A stretch of 64,000 nucleotides of DNA. Origin: Lycorma delicatula (lineage: Eukaryota > Arthropoda > Insecta > Hemiptera > Fulgoridae). The translations under genes were made by a program, and so were the position numbers. Of this stretch, positions 21,677 to 33,600 are shown one piece after another. The DNA is taken from positions 97,368,657 to 97,432,656 of the forward strand of contig NC_134463.1 in NCBI RefSeq assembly GCF_047948215.1, read 5' to 3'. The notes under the pieces are model-generated. The model was given only the letters and a program-made list of their open reading frames with translations, did not search any database and had not been told where the DNA came from. The stretch's first letter is position 1. The number at the start of each line of letters is the position of its first letter.

Positions 21677-21990
21677 TTCTTCCTTTTTTCCTATTTTTCC
21701 CCCGGAAATTACCGTTCAGGTATTACTTCAGAGGATGAATGATGATGATATGTATGAGTGTAAAGGAAGTGCAGCCTTGTACAGTCTCAGTTCAATTAAC
21801 TACACATCTCAACCTGAGATGTGTGATTAATTGAACCCCAACCACCAAAGAACTCCGGTATCAACGATCTAGTATTCAAATCAGTGTAAAAATAACTGAC
21901 TTTACTAGGACCTGAACGCTGGAACTCTCGACTTTCAAATCGGCTGATTTGGGAAGATGTGTTCCCACTAGACCAAACCCGGTTGTTCCA
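21677..21990 (-). mobile_element. SINE family A with internal inverted duplication
   Basis: The full family order is present on the minus strand, from the CCGGGTTTGGTCTAGTGGG head to the CCGGG..AAAAATAGG tail. Inside, the segment holding the CACACATCTCA motif is duplicated in inverted orientation (21790-21811 against 21815-21836), forming a 22-bp hairpin with a 3-nt loop where other copies have a single TCTCAGGAATGG. Confidence 0.9.
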
Positions 21991-21999
21991 GTAAGTTTA

Positions 22000-22680
22000 C
22001 TAATTTCATGTAACGGAACGTCATGTGTGACAAAAGTAAATTGTTTAAGATATTAATTTTTTTTTTTTTTTTTAATTTAAGCACTAAACAGGTCATGTAA
22101 TTTTGATTGATATATTAATTTTAAAGGTACCTTTTCGGAATTTCACAGACAAAGTTTTTCACGAATCATATTTTAGCACATTATTTGGTCATCAATTTAT
22201 GAATTAAAATTTGGTTTGAGAAATGCGATTTTACCCTTTTTTCTCGAAAAAAATTAGTGCATAGGGAAAGTAGGAACGTAGATAATTTTTCCCGGAATCA
22301 GTGTATTCTTACGTGTAATTAAGTTAGTAATAACTGTTTACAGATTAATGAATTGTTTATTTTGCCAGGTTTACGCTATTGGATAAATTGGGTTATCAGT
22401 TTGGATAATTTCCATTTCTAAATTTTACAGTTTTAATAACAATGGAACCGCACATTTTTGGTTTGCTTGTTCGTAATATTAATAGTACTGAAAAAACTGT
22501 CCTGTTTAAAAAAAAATAAAAAATCCTTCACACACCAGAAATTTGTAAAAAATAGAAGCATAAAAGAAAGCAAATTCGTTGGATAAGCGAAGTTGCTGTG
22601 AGGCAATTTCTTTGAAAAAAAAAATGTATGGTTAGAAAATAGTAATTTGACTTGCAAAAGTAATATTGTTGGGTAAATGA
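22000..22680. other. Gene-free AT-rich stretch
   Basis: Contains a T-run near 22056-22072 and nothing else recognised. Confidence 0.5.
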
Positions 22681-22915
22681 ATTTTTTTTTTGTCTTCAGC
22701 CATTTGACTAGCTAGATGCAGCTCTCCAAGATTCCCTATCTAATGCCGCTCATTTCATTTCGGTATACCCCCTACATCCGTCAGTCCATAAATATGTTGC
22801 CTGCCTACACAATTTTTCTCATCTACTTGTCCTCTAATATCAAAGCGTCTATTCCATGATGGGCACCCAAAGATCACTCTTCTGATTTTTATTTCTGCTT
22901 AACTAACATTAAAGG
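22681..22915 (-). mobile_element. LINE 3'-end fragment
   Basis: GTCTTCAGCCATTTGACTAG then GATGCAGCTCTCCAAGATTC is a string I associate with 3' ends of insect LINEs. Its right part (TTTTTCTCATCTACTTGTCC, TCTAATATCAAAGCGTCTAT) is parallel to 28019-28075, the C-terminal coding part of the RTE-like element (CTCCTGCACAATTTTTCC, CCAATATTAAAGCGACTATT). The 3' end is at the T-run at 22682. Confidence 0.65.
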
Positions 22916-22959
22916 GATTATGTCAAAATAAAAACGTACAGTGTTGTTTGTACCCTAAC

Positions 22960-24230
22960 TTGCAATCTTCAATGAGACCAGTTCCACATTGCTTATACCA
23001 AAGCCTCCAGAACATGTGTAGATGAAGAGAACTCAGAGTCTGATGAAAGTAAGGAAAGAAAAGAAACAGATTCTGGTGATACAACTTTTGAACAAAGCAG
23101 TTCATCTGAGCCTCATTTATTGACTCAAGAAAATCTTTACGATCTCATATGAGATTTAAAGTTATCCGAAAAAAAACGGTCTGAAATGCTTGCTTTCCAG
23201 CTAAAAGGTTCTTATCGTAATCGTCATTCTGAATTTAAAGACTATTTTTCTGAGAAAATGGCTCAGTGTTTTGTAATGACATTTCTTCTTTTATGGAGAC
23301 ACTTTGTAATGAACATAACCTAACAGAATGGCGCTTGTTCATTGATTCCTGTAAATTTAGTTTAAAAGCTGTGCTTCTACATAACGGCAATAAATTCCCA
23401 TCAGTACTTGTATACTTACTTTATATCAAAGTACTTGATATAAAAACTTTAAAATTATATTGGAAAAGCTTTAATATGCAGTGTATGAATGGAAAATTTG
23501 TGATCATTTGAAAGTAATTGCACTTATTTTCGGTCTGCAGCTTGGTTACACAAAATACTGTTGTTTATGTGTGAATGGGATAGTAGGACAGAAAAGAAAA
23601 CCATTTCACTGGAAAAGAATGACTTAAGCGAAAATCACTAATTCCTGAATAAAAATCGTGAAACATGACCCACTGTGTAATCCTAAAAATGTGTATCTAC
23701 CTCCGTTACATATCAAACTAGGATTAAAGAAGAATTTCGTCAAAGTCATGGACAATACCTCTGGTTTCATGTACTTAAAACAGAAGTTTCCTAAAATTAG
23801 AGATGAAAACATTAAAGAAGGAATATTTGTTGCTCCATAAATACGATCGCTAATGCATGATGAAGAATTTGAGAAACTATTGAATCCCCTGGAGAAAGTA
23901 GCTTGGCAAGCATCAAAAATGTTGCTCAGAGTTTTTTTGGGAAATCGAAAGGCAGAAAATTCCGTGATATTTTCAACTATCTTATAAAAATTTGGGTTGT
24001 AATATGTCCTTAAAAGTACACTTCCTGCACTCGCACCTAAATTTCTTCCCAGAAAATCTTGGCACATTGAGCGATGAGCACGGGGAACAGTTTCATCACC
24101 AGATTTCAACTGTGAAAAAGAAGTATCAAGGCAAATGGAATACTAATACGCTGACCGATTATTGTTGGAACATCAAGAGGGATGTTCTATAGGTGAAATT
24201 AGCAGAAAATCTTCATTTCTTACTTTCTAG
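22960..24230 (+). pseudogene. Decayed copy of a recurrent uncharacterised arthropod ORF
   Basis: Joining three + frames gives a long coherent protein. It begins with an acidic Ser/Glu-rich start (ESDESKERKETDSGDTTFEQ), then HLLTQENLYDLI, DLKLSEKKRSEMLAFQLKGS and VFCNDISSFMETL. These are followed by TEWRLFIDSCKFSLKAVLLH and NGNKFPSVLVY, then LKVIALIFGLQLGYTKYCC. Next come NVYLPPLHIKLGLKKNFVKV, FMYLKQKFPKIRDENIKEG, and finally MGCNMSLKVHFLHSHLNFFP, LSDEHGEQFH and YQGKWNTNTLTDYCW. At least three frameshifts and several stops make it non-functional. It lacks introns in what can be seen. From memory, closely similar proteins are annotated as uncharacterised in many insect and spider genomes, often in high copy, which points to a mobile-element origin. 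I do not know the function. The 486-nt minus ORF here is a shadow. Confidence 0.65.
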
Positions 24231-25299
24231 GTGAATATTTGAATGTTGTGTAGTTAAGTTAGCAGAAAGTATTAAAATGTTCGAAATTATAAATGCCTGT
24301 CTCTCGTAAACCTTGCGTGATGGGGAAAAACCGATGTAATATTTGAATTCAGAAGAATAAATACTATCAGAATCACATATTTTTCTTCCTGAGACAAAAA
24401 AAGTTTTTTTTTTCCCCGATGTAATTAAAAAGTCAACGACAAATTAAAAGGCTGTATATATAAACTGATGTAATTTTCTAAATAAAAATTAACTTCCAGT
24501 ATTAATATCAGCTGGTATTTGTTACTTATTACCTGTTAATTTAGAACAATGCAGTTTGTATTACGTTGAAACAATGCAGCTTATTAATTCCTCATTTCAC
24601 CTTTTTACCTCAACATACTTGTAGTGGTAAAATATGTTAGTGCTAGTAAAAATTAAGATGTAGGCCTAGCGGTTTAAATTTGTTTTTTGGTAAAATTTTT
24701 ATTATTAGTTTCCTCATTCATTCGTTTAGCTTTATTAACTATTTAATCCTCAAATAAGAATGACTACTTTAAGTGAAACTTAATGCCTTCTTTAAGAATA
24801 ACTCTATTGATGACATACGGGTATGGTAAGAGATTTTGGTCTTTAAAAGTGGTATGTTTTTTATTAAATAATAGATTTTCAAACAGAGAACCGGTAACTA
24901 AATCGACTGTGATCAACACAGTACAGCGATTTGAATAAACCGGTACTATAAAGAATCGTCCGTCGATTAAAGAAATTTTGGCCCAAATTAATTAACACCA
25001 ATGCTTTACACACAGAAATCAATATGGTAGATTTCATCCAAATCAGTCCATTTAATTTGGAGAGATCAAACAAAAAACATACCAACATTCTAAGAACGTT
25101 TGTGCATACACATAAATTCTTTTATAATATTTAAATTCTAAAGTTGTGTTTTTTTGTTAAAGGTGATTATGAAATATCAAGATCGAAAAAAAATTCAAAT
25201 ATGAAAATCTTTTTCGTAATATAGTGCAGTACAATTATTGCCGGTAAAGTAAAAATAATTAATATTATTTATTGTTTTGTAACATTATGAACGTAATAT
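24231..25299. other. Gene-free; first part may be the 3' UTR of the preceding copy
   Basis: AT-rich, no ORF recognised. Confidence 0.4.
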
Positions 25300-25300
25300 T

Positions 25301-25500
25301 TTTTTTTTTTTTTTTGCGGAGGGAGGTGGAAATGCATTTACGTACGGAGTGTCGGGCTCCCACTGATTGTATTATCTAATCACCATCAACAGAATACCGA
25401 CTAAAACTAACCCCCTTTCTACCAGGACTCGATCCGGAACCGTTTATCACATTTCTTCCGGCCGAGTCCTCCTATACTGGGCTGAGAAGGCCGTACCTAA
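25301..25500 (-). mobile_element. R1-type LINE 3' UTR with poly(A)
   Basis: On the minus strand it matches 44510-44690: GGCCTTCTCAGCCCAGTATA, GGTTCCGGATCGAGTCCTGG, AGTGGGAGCCCGACACTCCG and CATTTCCACCTCCCTCCGC. It ends in a clean A15 (T15 at 25300-25315). The same sequence follows an R1-like ORF2 at 44 kb, so this is the 3' end of the same family. Confidence 0.85.
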
Positions 25501-25832
25501 TTTAATAATAATAATTTATTTATTTGTTTTTTGTGCAATAGGACAGCTATATAAAGCCTTTATACATTACGCAGTAGTACGTGAAAAGACGATAATTATA
25601 AGTTAAGAAATTAGATATAAATTATAAAACACAAAACTTAAAATATATGCAATTAGGAATACAATGTTTTATAATAATACATGTTCAGATTAATATTAAT
25701 TACAATTCATAAAAATGAAAGTAATAGTTGATGTTTTTATTATGTTACACTATTTATTATTATATTAGTCTTAGCGTATATAAAAAAGTACAGATAAATA
25801 TGTACGCATAATTCAGTATAATATATATATAA

Positions 25833-26157
25833 TTCAGTACAAAAGGGGTCATTGCTTTAATTGTGGAACTGGTGGACGTCTTAGGAGAGACTGTCAAACT
25901 GAGGCTAAAAATCCTCCTTATGTAAAGTTCGAGGGCATTCACTGGGAGCCGTGACTGTAGGACCAGTAGCAAGAATTGAGACCCGTCCGCCTTTGCTTTA
26001 CGAAACGACCTAGGGTTGGGACAGCCTCGTTCAGGACGGCTGGGACGCTCAGGTGTCCTACTTTTGATGATTGGACGGGGACTCCCTTTGGAACTTCATG
26101 ACGGGGTGTAAAGTAAGACCGTAGTTCCGGTGGGGGATCCCTCTGGGGTTCCCATTA
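25833..26157 (+). pseudogene. LINE ORF1 (gag-like) C-terminal fragment
   Basis: The + strand encodes KRGHCFNCGTGGRLRRDCQ, a CCHC-type zinc knuckle with the His replaced by Arg (CX2CX4RX4C). A segment to GIHWEP and a stop follow, then more open sequence to GTPFGTS, stop, with an overlapping ATGA. That layout fits the ORF1/ORF2 junction of an R1-type element. It abuts an oppositely oriented ORF2 fragment. Confidence 0.55.
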
Positions 26158-26487
26158 GTGCTCTGCGGTATCCAGTCCGCCGCAATCGTGATAGAGACTT
26201 GTATGGCATGTGCCCGTCCTGTACAGATAGTCTCGAAAACATCCATGTCCAGACAGGAACCGGGTAAATTCGTAGCCTGTGCTACCGTAATTTCGCTCCA
26301 CCCAGTTCCTGACGTCGCTTATGAGCCCATAGGTCCACCTTCCTTTGTCCGAATCTCGCCATCTGTCACGCCAAGCCATGTAGAGACCGTCAATTGCTTC
26401 CTTTCTGTCCCGTTCTTTCACTATTGAAGCTCTCATTTGCGCTTCTAAGCCTATGGGCGGTACTCCGGCTATAACCGTTGCCGCCTC
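26158..26487 (-). pseudogene. R1-type LINE ORF2 C-terminal fragment
   Basis: One open minus frame reads EAATVIAGVPPIGLEAQMRA, VKERDRKEAIDGLYMAWRDR, WTYGLISDVRNWVERNYGST and GYEFTRFLSGHGCFRDYLYR, then CGGLDTAEH. This is the stretch after the RT thumb in R1-clade ORF2 proteins: a G..P.....R, then W......W....I.....W, then LTGHG.FR.YL, then C...DTAEH. It breaks off at AEH just before the expected F..CPR and is joined to ORF1 sequence in the opposite orientation. It begins abruptly at 26487, so it is truncated at both ends. Confidence 0.85.
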
Positions 26488-27960
26488 AATAATAATAATT
26501 ATAAATTCAAAAACACAAAAATAATAATATAATAGAGTTTTCGTTATGGTAATTATTGAGTGATACTGTGAACTTTAATAATGATTTTATTTATTTCTAA
26601 GTAGTAGTACATCACATTTTCTCAGTTACATCTCATCTCCTTCATCCAATCACATTTGTATAATAATAATAATAATAGTAAGATATAAACAATATCTTTT
26701 TGTTTATACATCCTGAGGGTATATCTATATATAAGTATATAAGTAAATAAATAAATATATTATAAATAAATAATATATATTTTTATTAATAATCATTGCT
26801 TAAATTTTTAAATTTTTGTAAAAAAAATATTATTAAAAAAACTCTAATATTAAATGTTTAATACGGCAAAATTACCTAAATTACTTGAAGTTCTGTTTCT
26901 TTATACTCTTTAACTTGCTCAATAAAATTAACTCATTTTATTGTGCAGGTTGATGTGGTTTATGATCCGAAACTCGCAGTAGCAAAGCAAGCCATCATTT
27001 TACCGGAATTGTGAGGCAACGTTTTTCATTTAAATCCCACGTGAAAAGCCATTATACCTTAACATTTTTCCTGACCTCACTCTAAACCGAATTTTTATGA
27101 AGTAGTCTTGATATAATAGCTTCATTTTATTTTCTCTATATATAAATTTTATGTACTTATTCTGTAATATATTTTAATTTCAAATTAAGGAGTAATATAA
27201 TCGTATTAAATGTTATTACTTCTTTTTAATTATAAAATTTCATTTATTTTGTAAATGAATTGAATTTTCAAGTTTATTTTATATTTCTTTCACATTTAAG
27301 TTTTTTTTTTGTTTTTTAATGAATTTTTAATATTTATGGAATTAACAAAACAAAATTAAAAATGGAGAAATAAAAAGATAATATTCATTACACAGATATA
27401 TTTTTTTTTAAGTTTATTAAAAGTAATTTAATATAATTGTCGTAAAATAAATTGGGTTAATTAAAAACTTTCTTATTTGCATATTTCCTTATTAATAACT
27501 TTTAGCAGTAACAAGTGATGGTTAATTTATGTAAAATCTGTTGCAACTTAATTGTCTCTCCTTGTAAAGATGAATTAAAACGATCTCAAAATATATTATT
27601 CATTTGAAACATATTTTTCTATAAAGGTCTGAGATATTTATTTACGATTTAGTTTGTTTCATAATCTTTCTTCTCGTTTCGACTACTAAAGATCACGTTT
27701 ACATAGTTTTGACTTCTTTTTCTTTTCCGAAAAGGTTTTCATTCTTTTGCTCTGTTGTCGCCTTTCTTCCGCCCATCTATTCAGGTTTATACCCTTCTTT
27801 TTCTTTCTCTCTGGAAACCTGGATTCTCGAATCACTTTACTAAATTTCTCTCTTGTCTTTACACAGATCTTTAAAAATGTTTAATGTCTTCAGATCTATT
27901 TATATTTCTTTAAATCTGTTCGTCTTTGCGGCTGTTTATGTAGAAATTAAATATTTGTTT
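26488..27960. other. Gene-free AT-rich stretch
   Basis: Includes AAT-rich microsatellites near 26490 and 26660. A minus-strand patch at about 27690-27800 reads NLNRWAEERRQQSKRMKTF, which looks coding-like, but I cannot assign it. Confidence 0.4.
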
Positions 27961-27964
27961 TTTC

Positions 27965-29205
27965 AATCTTCGGTCGTTCATTCTGCATAACTCTCCTTCA
28001 TAAAACTGCAATCTTCTCCTGCACAATTTTTCCTTTCTACCTCTCCCTCCAATATTAAAGCGACTATTCCAGGATGCTTTAATATGTGGCCCATAAGTCT
28101 GTCTCTTCTTTTAACTATATTTTTCCAAATGCGTCTTTCTTCATCAATTTGCCTTAACACCTGTTCAATTGTCACTTTATACACCCATCTGATTTTTAAA
28201 ATTCTTCTATAGCACCGCATTTGAAAAGCTTCTAATTATTTCTTCTCATGTACTCCGATCATCCAAGTTTCATTTCCATATAAAGTAACGCTCCAAACAT
28301 GTACTTTCAAAAATGTTTTCCTGACGGTTAAATTAATTTTTGATGTAAACAAATTATATTTCTGAATGAAGGCTCGTTTCACATGTGCTATTCGGCATTT
28401 TATATCGCTCCTGCTTCGTCCATCTTTAGTAATTCTACCCAAATAACAAAATTTTTCTACCTCCATAATCTTTTCTCTTCCTATTTTTATATTTAGTAGT
28501 TCATCTATATTATTTCTACTACATTTCATTATTTTCGTTTTGTTCTTGTTTATTTTCATGCGGTAGTTCTTGAGTAGGATTTCACCCATGCCATTCTCTG
28601 TTTCTTCTAAATCTGTTTTACTCTCGGCTAGAATTATTATATCATCAGCAAATCGTAGCATCTTTATCTTTTCAACTTGTACTGTTACTTCAGATTTAAA
28701 TTGTTCTTTACCATCATTAATTGCTAGTTCTATGTAAAAATTAAAAAGTAACGGGGATAGGGGATATTCTTGTCGGACTCCCTTTTTTATTACGGCTAAT
28801 TTCTTATGTTCTTCAATTATTATTGTTGCTGTTTGGTTCCTGTAAATGTTAGAAATTGTTCTTCTATCTCTGTACTTGATTTACCTGTACCTAATTTTTT
28901 TTAAATGCTGAAATTTTATTCCAGTCTACGTTATCGAATTCCTTTTCTAGGTCTATAAATGCCAAGTATGTTTTTCTTTAATCTTCCTTCTACTATTAAT
29001 CTGAGCGCTAAAATTTGTTTTCCTTGTTCCTATACTATTCCGCAAACCAAATTGGTCTTCTCCTAACACTTCGTCCTCTCTCCTCTCAATTCTTCTGCAC
29101 AGAATTTTAGTTAAGAATTTTGATGCATGACTAGTTAAGAATTGTTCTATATTTTTCACATTTATCTGCTCCTGCTTTCTTTGGTATCATGACTACAACA
29201 CTTTT
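27965..29205 (-). pseudogene. LINE ORF2: RT core to C-terminus, RTE-like
   Basis: Read from 29205 leftwards on the minus strand. VVMIPKKAGAD (near 29190) precedes the RT finger and palm: FLTKILCRRIERR, VLGEDQFGLRNSIGTRK (motif 2a) and AFIDLEKEFDNVDWNK (motif A). Then comes MLRFADDIIILAESKTDLEE (motif C with FADD), YRMKINKNKTKIMKC, and VEKFCYLGRITKDGRSRSD (the C-domain FNYLG..IT.DG signature). KVHVWSVTLYGNETWMI follows, then CYRRILKIRWVYKVT, VLRQIDEERRIWKNIVKRRD and GHILKHPGIVALILEGEVE. At least four frame changes or stops make it non-functional. The endonuclease domain is missing. The C-terminal order is characteristic of RTE-like insect elements often labelled endonuclease-reverse transcriptase. 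The clade call is from memory. Confidence 0.9.
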
Positions 29206-29638
29206 ATAATACGTAAACTTAAAAAAAGTTATCTTTTATTAGCAATCTTCATTGTTACTATTTAAAATCTACCGGTAGATTATGTAGGTGTTTCTGTTTA
29301 TGATTCGTAATTCGTTATTAATTAGGAAAAATGTACAAGTTCTAATTAATTTAAATTTTCACTAAAGTTTTTATTTCTTTTTGAATTTTAAAAATTGTGC
29401 CTATATGGATCAAGGACGACCAAGTTATCATGAAAGCTTATCTGAAACCGGTTATATTAGTTTAATTACTGAAGCAATAGTTTTCAAGTCTCTACCATCC
29501 TCCTTGGAGATTGTTCCTTTGATGTGGTTCATACTAACCGTCTTTAAACAGGATTGGAGTCTAAATATTGAACGAAATATATCTAAAATATATTACTTAA
29601 TTTTTTTCAATTTATCGTGAATATCTTCCATGATATAT

Positions 29639-29686
<48 letters not shown>

Positions 29687-30689
29687 CGTTATTATTCCAT
29701 GTTATATAAATATATTTATATATGTCGGAATCTAAAATGAACTGTTATGAACCTTAATTAATAGAATATTTTATTTTAAAAAAATTCTGGAACGGATATT
29801 TAAAAAAATAAACCAACAACGTACGTGTACTCGAATAAAACAAATAAATATTTATGATTTATGTGTACTTTTATCATTTGAATTTGTCTCTCTTACTATG
29901 TACATGAATTTTAAATCGAAAACCACTATAGAGGTTAAATGAAAAAAGTAAGTAATGTTTAAACTTTTCTTTTTGAAAGTTACCACATGTTAAACAACTT
30001 AATACTTTTCTCTTTACTAAGAATATGAATCTTCCTTTTTCAGGGTTTCCTTTGTAAACCTTTTTCCAATAATTCGTATAATGGAAACGTTCAATATAAA
30101 CAATTTATACTGGAAATAAGTGCAACTTTTGATATTTTTATAATATAATATACAAACCATAAAAATGAATCTAGAAATTTATAAAATTAAAAAAAAAAAT
30201 CTTTATACTATTGAATCAACTTCCATACTGTGTATATTATTTTAATATTTAAGCAATATTTTTTAAGTATTATTTTTTATCTTCTATTTTCTTCATAAGC
30301 ATGACATTCAGCCAATTTTAAAAAGAAAAGAAAGTCTTAATTTATTTTCTATAGATTTGTATTGTTACTAATCACGATAATTATTATTTTATGTGTTTTT
30401 ATCTTGCTCTTTCTCGAATAAACCGAAGTAACCGTAATTTTTGGGTTTGATTTTGTTACGGAAACTAATATTAACAAATTTAAAAACTGCACTTGTATTT
30501 ATTTGACTAATAATTTTCACGTAAATTTATTTTTTACTCCCCTTGATGAGTTTTAAATGAAAATTTTGGTTTCTTAAATTAGATAAAATGACTTACTATC
30601 TTCTATCGTTTAATATACTTTAAATTGCGGAATAACTAATTATATTTGAGTGCCGATCGGTGGATCAACCTAAGACAAAACATAATTGT
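29206..30689. other. Gene-free AT-rich stretch with one microsatellite
   Basis: No recognisable coding sequence. The 79-codon + ORF at 29381-29620 matches nothing I know. Confidence 0.5.
29641..29690. repeat. (CA)n-(TA)n microsatellite
   Basis: About 16 CA units followed by TA units. Confidence 0.95.
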
Positions 30690-31190
30690 ATGGTTATACG
30701 GTTGATTAAGATCCTTACGTTGTCTTCATCTCAATTAACCGCTGCTAAAGGTGCATGTAGTCTTTACCACTGACGGGTATTTGATGTCAGCAGAAAATGC
30801 ACCACTAAGCGTACGATGTGACTGCCGCTTGACTGTGCGCCATATCCTTGTGGATTGCATATGTTACCTGTTCTTACGTCTTAAATTTAAATTGCCCAGA
30901 AATAATCTTCGAATCCTGGACAATGATGAAGTTTTATACTGGATGTTGCTATCTGTACGACATATTAATACTCTACATAAAATCTAATATTATTTTGTAT
31001 ATATTTTTTACTGGTATTGAAGAGTTTTTTAATGTAATTTTTTTTTTTTAATTATTATGATTTTTATTCTGTTATACGAGAAGGGACCCTTCACACCCCT
31101 TTGGGTTTTTGTTAAATTTTATTTACGTCTCATTAAATGTTATATTATTTTTTTTTTTGTTTCTTTTTAAATAAATTTATCTTATTAAGA
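30690..31190 (+). pseudogene. LINE ORF2 C-terminal tail plus 3' UTR
   Basis: The + strand reads SSQLTAAKGAC, then a 78-codon frame with CDCRLTVRHILVDCICYLFL and RLKFKLPRNNLRILDN, ending at 30985-30987. The C.C...LTV.HIL..C..Y...R pattern is the zinc-knuckle tail that follows the RNase H-like domain in Jockey/I-type elements. An AT-rich 3' region to about 31190 includes GAAGGGACCCTTCACACCCC, consistent with a 3' UTR. The rest of the element is absent. Confidence 0.65.
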
Positions 31191-31489
31191 TTCCGACAAT
31201 GATATTAGTTGGAAGTTTTTAATAATATTTTTATTTGAATTATGAGTTTTAAGTTTCAGTTTTTTAATATTTTTGTGTTGATCTTTTTTTATTATGTTTT
31301 TGGTTATAATATGTTCGTTTCAGGCGATGATAATGCGAAAGCGTTATTCGCCTTTAAAAAAAAAATCGCAATTCTCCTTTATTCTCACATTAATCTTTAA
31401 TATCCTGTTAGTTCTTACTCCATTTAGATCACCTCTCATTTTACTCTTCTTTGGGTTCTCTTTTTTCGCCTTCAAATGATTCGTCTAAC

Positions 31490-33600
31490 GCTATTATAAT
31501 TAATACTTCTTTACGCTAGGTATGGCACTGACAGTTAGCCTTTCTTATATCTTATTGTTCTGATTAATCTTCTATTCTCGTTTATGTTTGTTATTACTTC
31601 ATTTTTCATTTTGCCCTTTTAATTCTCTCCCATGCCCACACTTCAAATACCTCCAGGTTGCTGTTACTCATTTGTTAAGATCCACTTTTCATATCCATAT
31701 AGAAGTACATTTCTAATGTAATACTTTACAAGACCCATCTCTAATACTATTTTACTACATAACAAACATTTCATTCTTTTAAATGCTTTCTTAGCCTACC
31801 GGGTTGGTCCAGCGTCGCAAATCACTTCTTTAAAAATTATTTTTGAAGTCCAGGTTTCTAAGGTTCAAATCCTAGTAAACGCCAGTTACTTTTATATGGA
31901 TTTGATTACTAGACAGAGGATACCGGAGTACTTTGGTGGTTGGGGTTCAATTAACCATACATCTCAGAAATAGTCGACCTGATTCTGTACAAGACTACAC
32001 CTCACTTACATATCATCCTCATCTCATTGGAACCATATCTTATTGTTCACTTGTTTACCCATCATGACTAAGAACGGAGGGGTGATGTGGCGAACGGAAG
32101 CGTCACAAGGCAGGTGTCTTCCCCTGCGGGATTGGGATGTTCACTCGGTGAACAGATTGCAAAGAACACATTATGAATAATAATAGTAATAAATAATAAA
32201 TGCTTAGTTAGTCACTGTTATGTTTGTTTCATGTTCCCTTTTGCAATCTTCTGTCAACATCGTATTAAGTATCCATACAATTTCACTAGCTTTGTAGCAG
32301 CAATTCATCTTTATTCTACATTCTGTCATAATATCAAATAATTTTAAAATCGTCTGTTAAATATCATGTACTTCATCTTTTTAAAATACCATGTCATCTT
32401 AACTTTGTTATATTAATTTTATACAATTTATTGTATTTACAAAATTAATTAATCATTAAATTTTTGTATTCATTAATTGATCCCTTTATCTTCATTTACA
32501 ACATTTTTAACCGTATATTTAAAATAATTATCAATCAATAATTGTTTATAATAATTATTAATAGTAGCCAGCTGTCTTATAGATATTTTTAAGTTAAACC
32601 ATTCAATACGAGAATTTCTGTTTTTATAAACTTCTTTTTTTGTAATACAGATACAATTTTTTAGTTAATCTCCTATCTTTTCAATCGGCTCTTTGGCTTT
32701 CTTAATATCTCCGTTAATTTATCCCGACTGACACGATCGAATATTATTTCCAGGTTCTTGATATAAAATTTTTATCACTTAGCCATTTCTTCTAAAAATT
32801 TCTTTGGTAATTATACTCTTCCTCCACTTGTATCTTGTAATTTATTACTTCGTTGTACATTAGTTTGTCAATAGTCCTTTACTTTCTAAATTCTCCTAAT
32901 TTAGGCACTTTTCTGCAAACTATTTCATTTTTATTTTAGTGTTATATTTTTCAATTCATTAGTTCACTAGTTTTCTGTAGTCTCTTCATTATTCTTACTG
33001 TTCTTGTACTTTCTTTTTTAATTACTTAATTAACATTCCTTCTTTGTTTTTCTTTCGTTAATAAAACCAAATGAAAGTCCCTGTATTTAAGTTATCTTTT
33101 TTAGATCCCATTAAGTTACTTTATTCGCTCTTTTACTCTTTATATGTCTTTTTGTTACCAGAAGTGTATGTTAACTATTAATATCTGCAACCGGCAGTCC
33201 AAGTGTTTTTTTTTTCGCATTTCTGAACCTTTCTTTTGTAATCATTGTTTGATATTGTTTTCATCCGATGACTTCCACATACGCAGTTTTGTTTTTCGTT
33301 TTTAAATCAAGTGTTTATTCTGAACATTTTATATTCGATGTAAAAATCAACAAGCCTTTCTTTTCTTTCATTTGTGTGCCCGGTTCATACTTTCTTTACT
33401 TATTTATCCCGCCTTTCTCCGACATTCAGCATTTCAATTCCCATTTTATCTTTACCTTCCTCTTCAATAAATTTTTCTATTTCTTCTACGGTATTTCGAT
33501 TGGTTACCTTCAAATAGATTAGTTGTCATATCTACTGATATTAAAAGCAGATTCTTGACGGTCCATTCCTAATCTGACAGCAACTATCCTATCATTAGTT
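31490..33600 (-). pseudogene. LINE ORF2, decayed, split by a SINE-B
   Basis: The minus strand holds patches in the correct LINE order. At 33560-33600 there is a piece resembling the endonuclease region (RIVAVRLGMDRQESAF). Next, FDRVSRDKLTEILRK near 32720 is the motif A region. DDMVF near 32393-32398 (the catalytic DD) is followed by QTILKLFDIMTECRIKMNCC. After the SINE insertion comes the thumb KAFKRMKCLLCSKIVLEMGL with VKYYIRNVLLYGYEKW (31650-31800). Stops and shifts are frequent, and several expected motifs are missing between 32450 and 32690. The SINE interruption with a target duplication shows that the LINE was here first. Confidence 0.65.
31795..32197 (+). mobile_element. SINE family B inserted in a LINE
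   Basis: The head CCTACCGGGTTGGTCC and the shared body are followed by a B-type end: CATCCTCATCTCATTGG, a GC-richer segment not present in A copies (32060-32150), then GAACAGATTGCAAAGAACAC and an AATAAT-rich tail. The flanks AAATGCTTTCTTAG (31781-31794) and AAATGCTTAGTTAG (32198-32211) are a 14-bp target-site duplication with two mismatches. Confidence 0.88.

Noticed and set aside
23624..24109. 161-codon minus ORF, the longest but one in the window
   Set aside because: The opposite strand carries a coherent protein family in three frames; this ORF is its antisense shadow.
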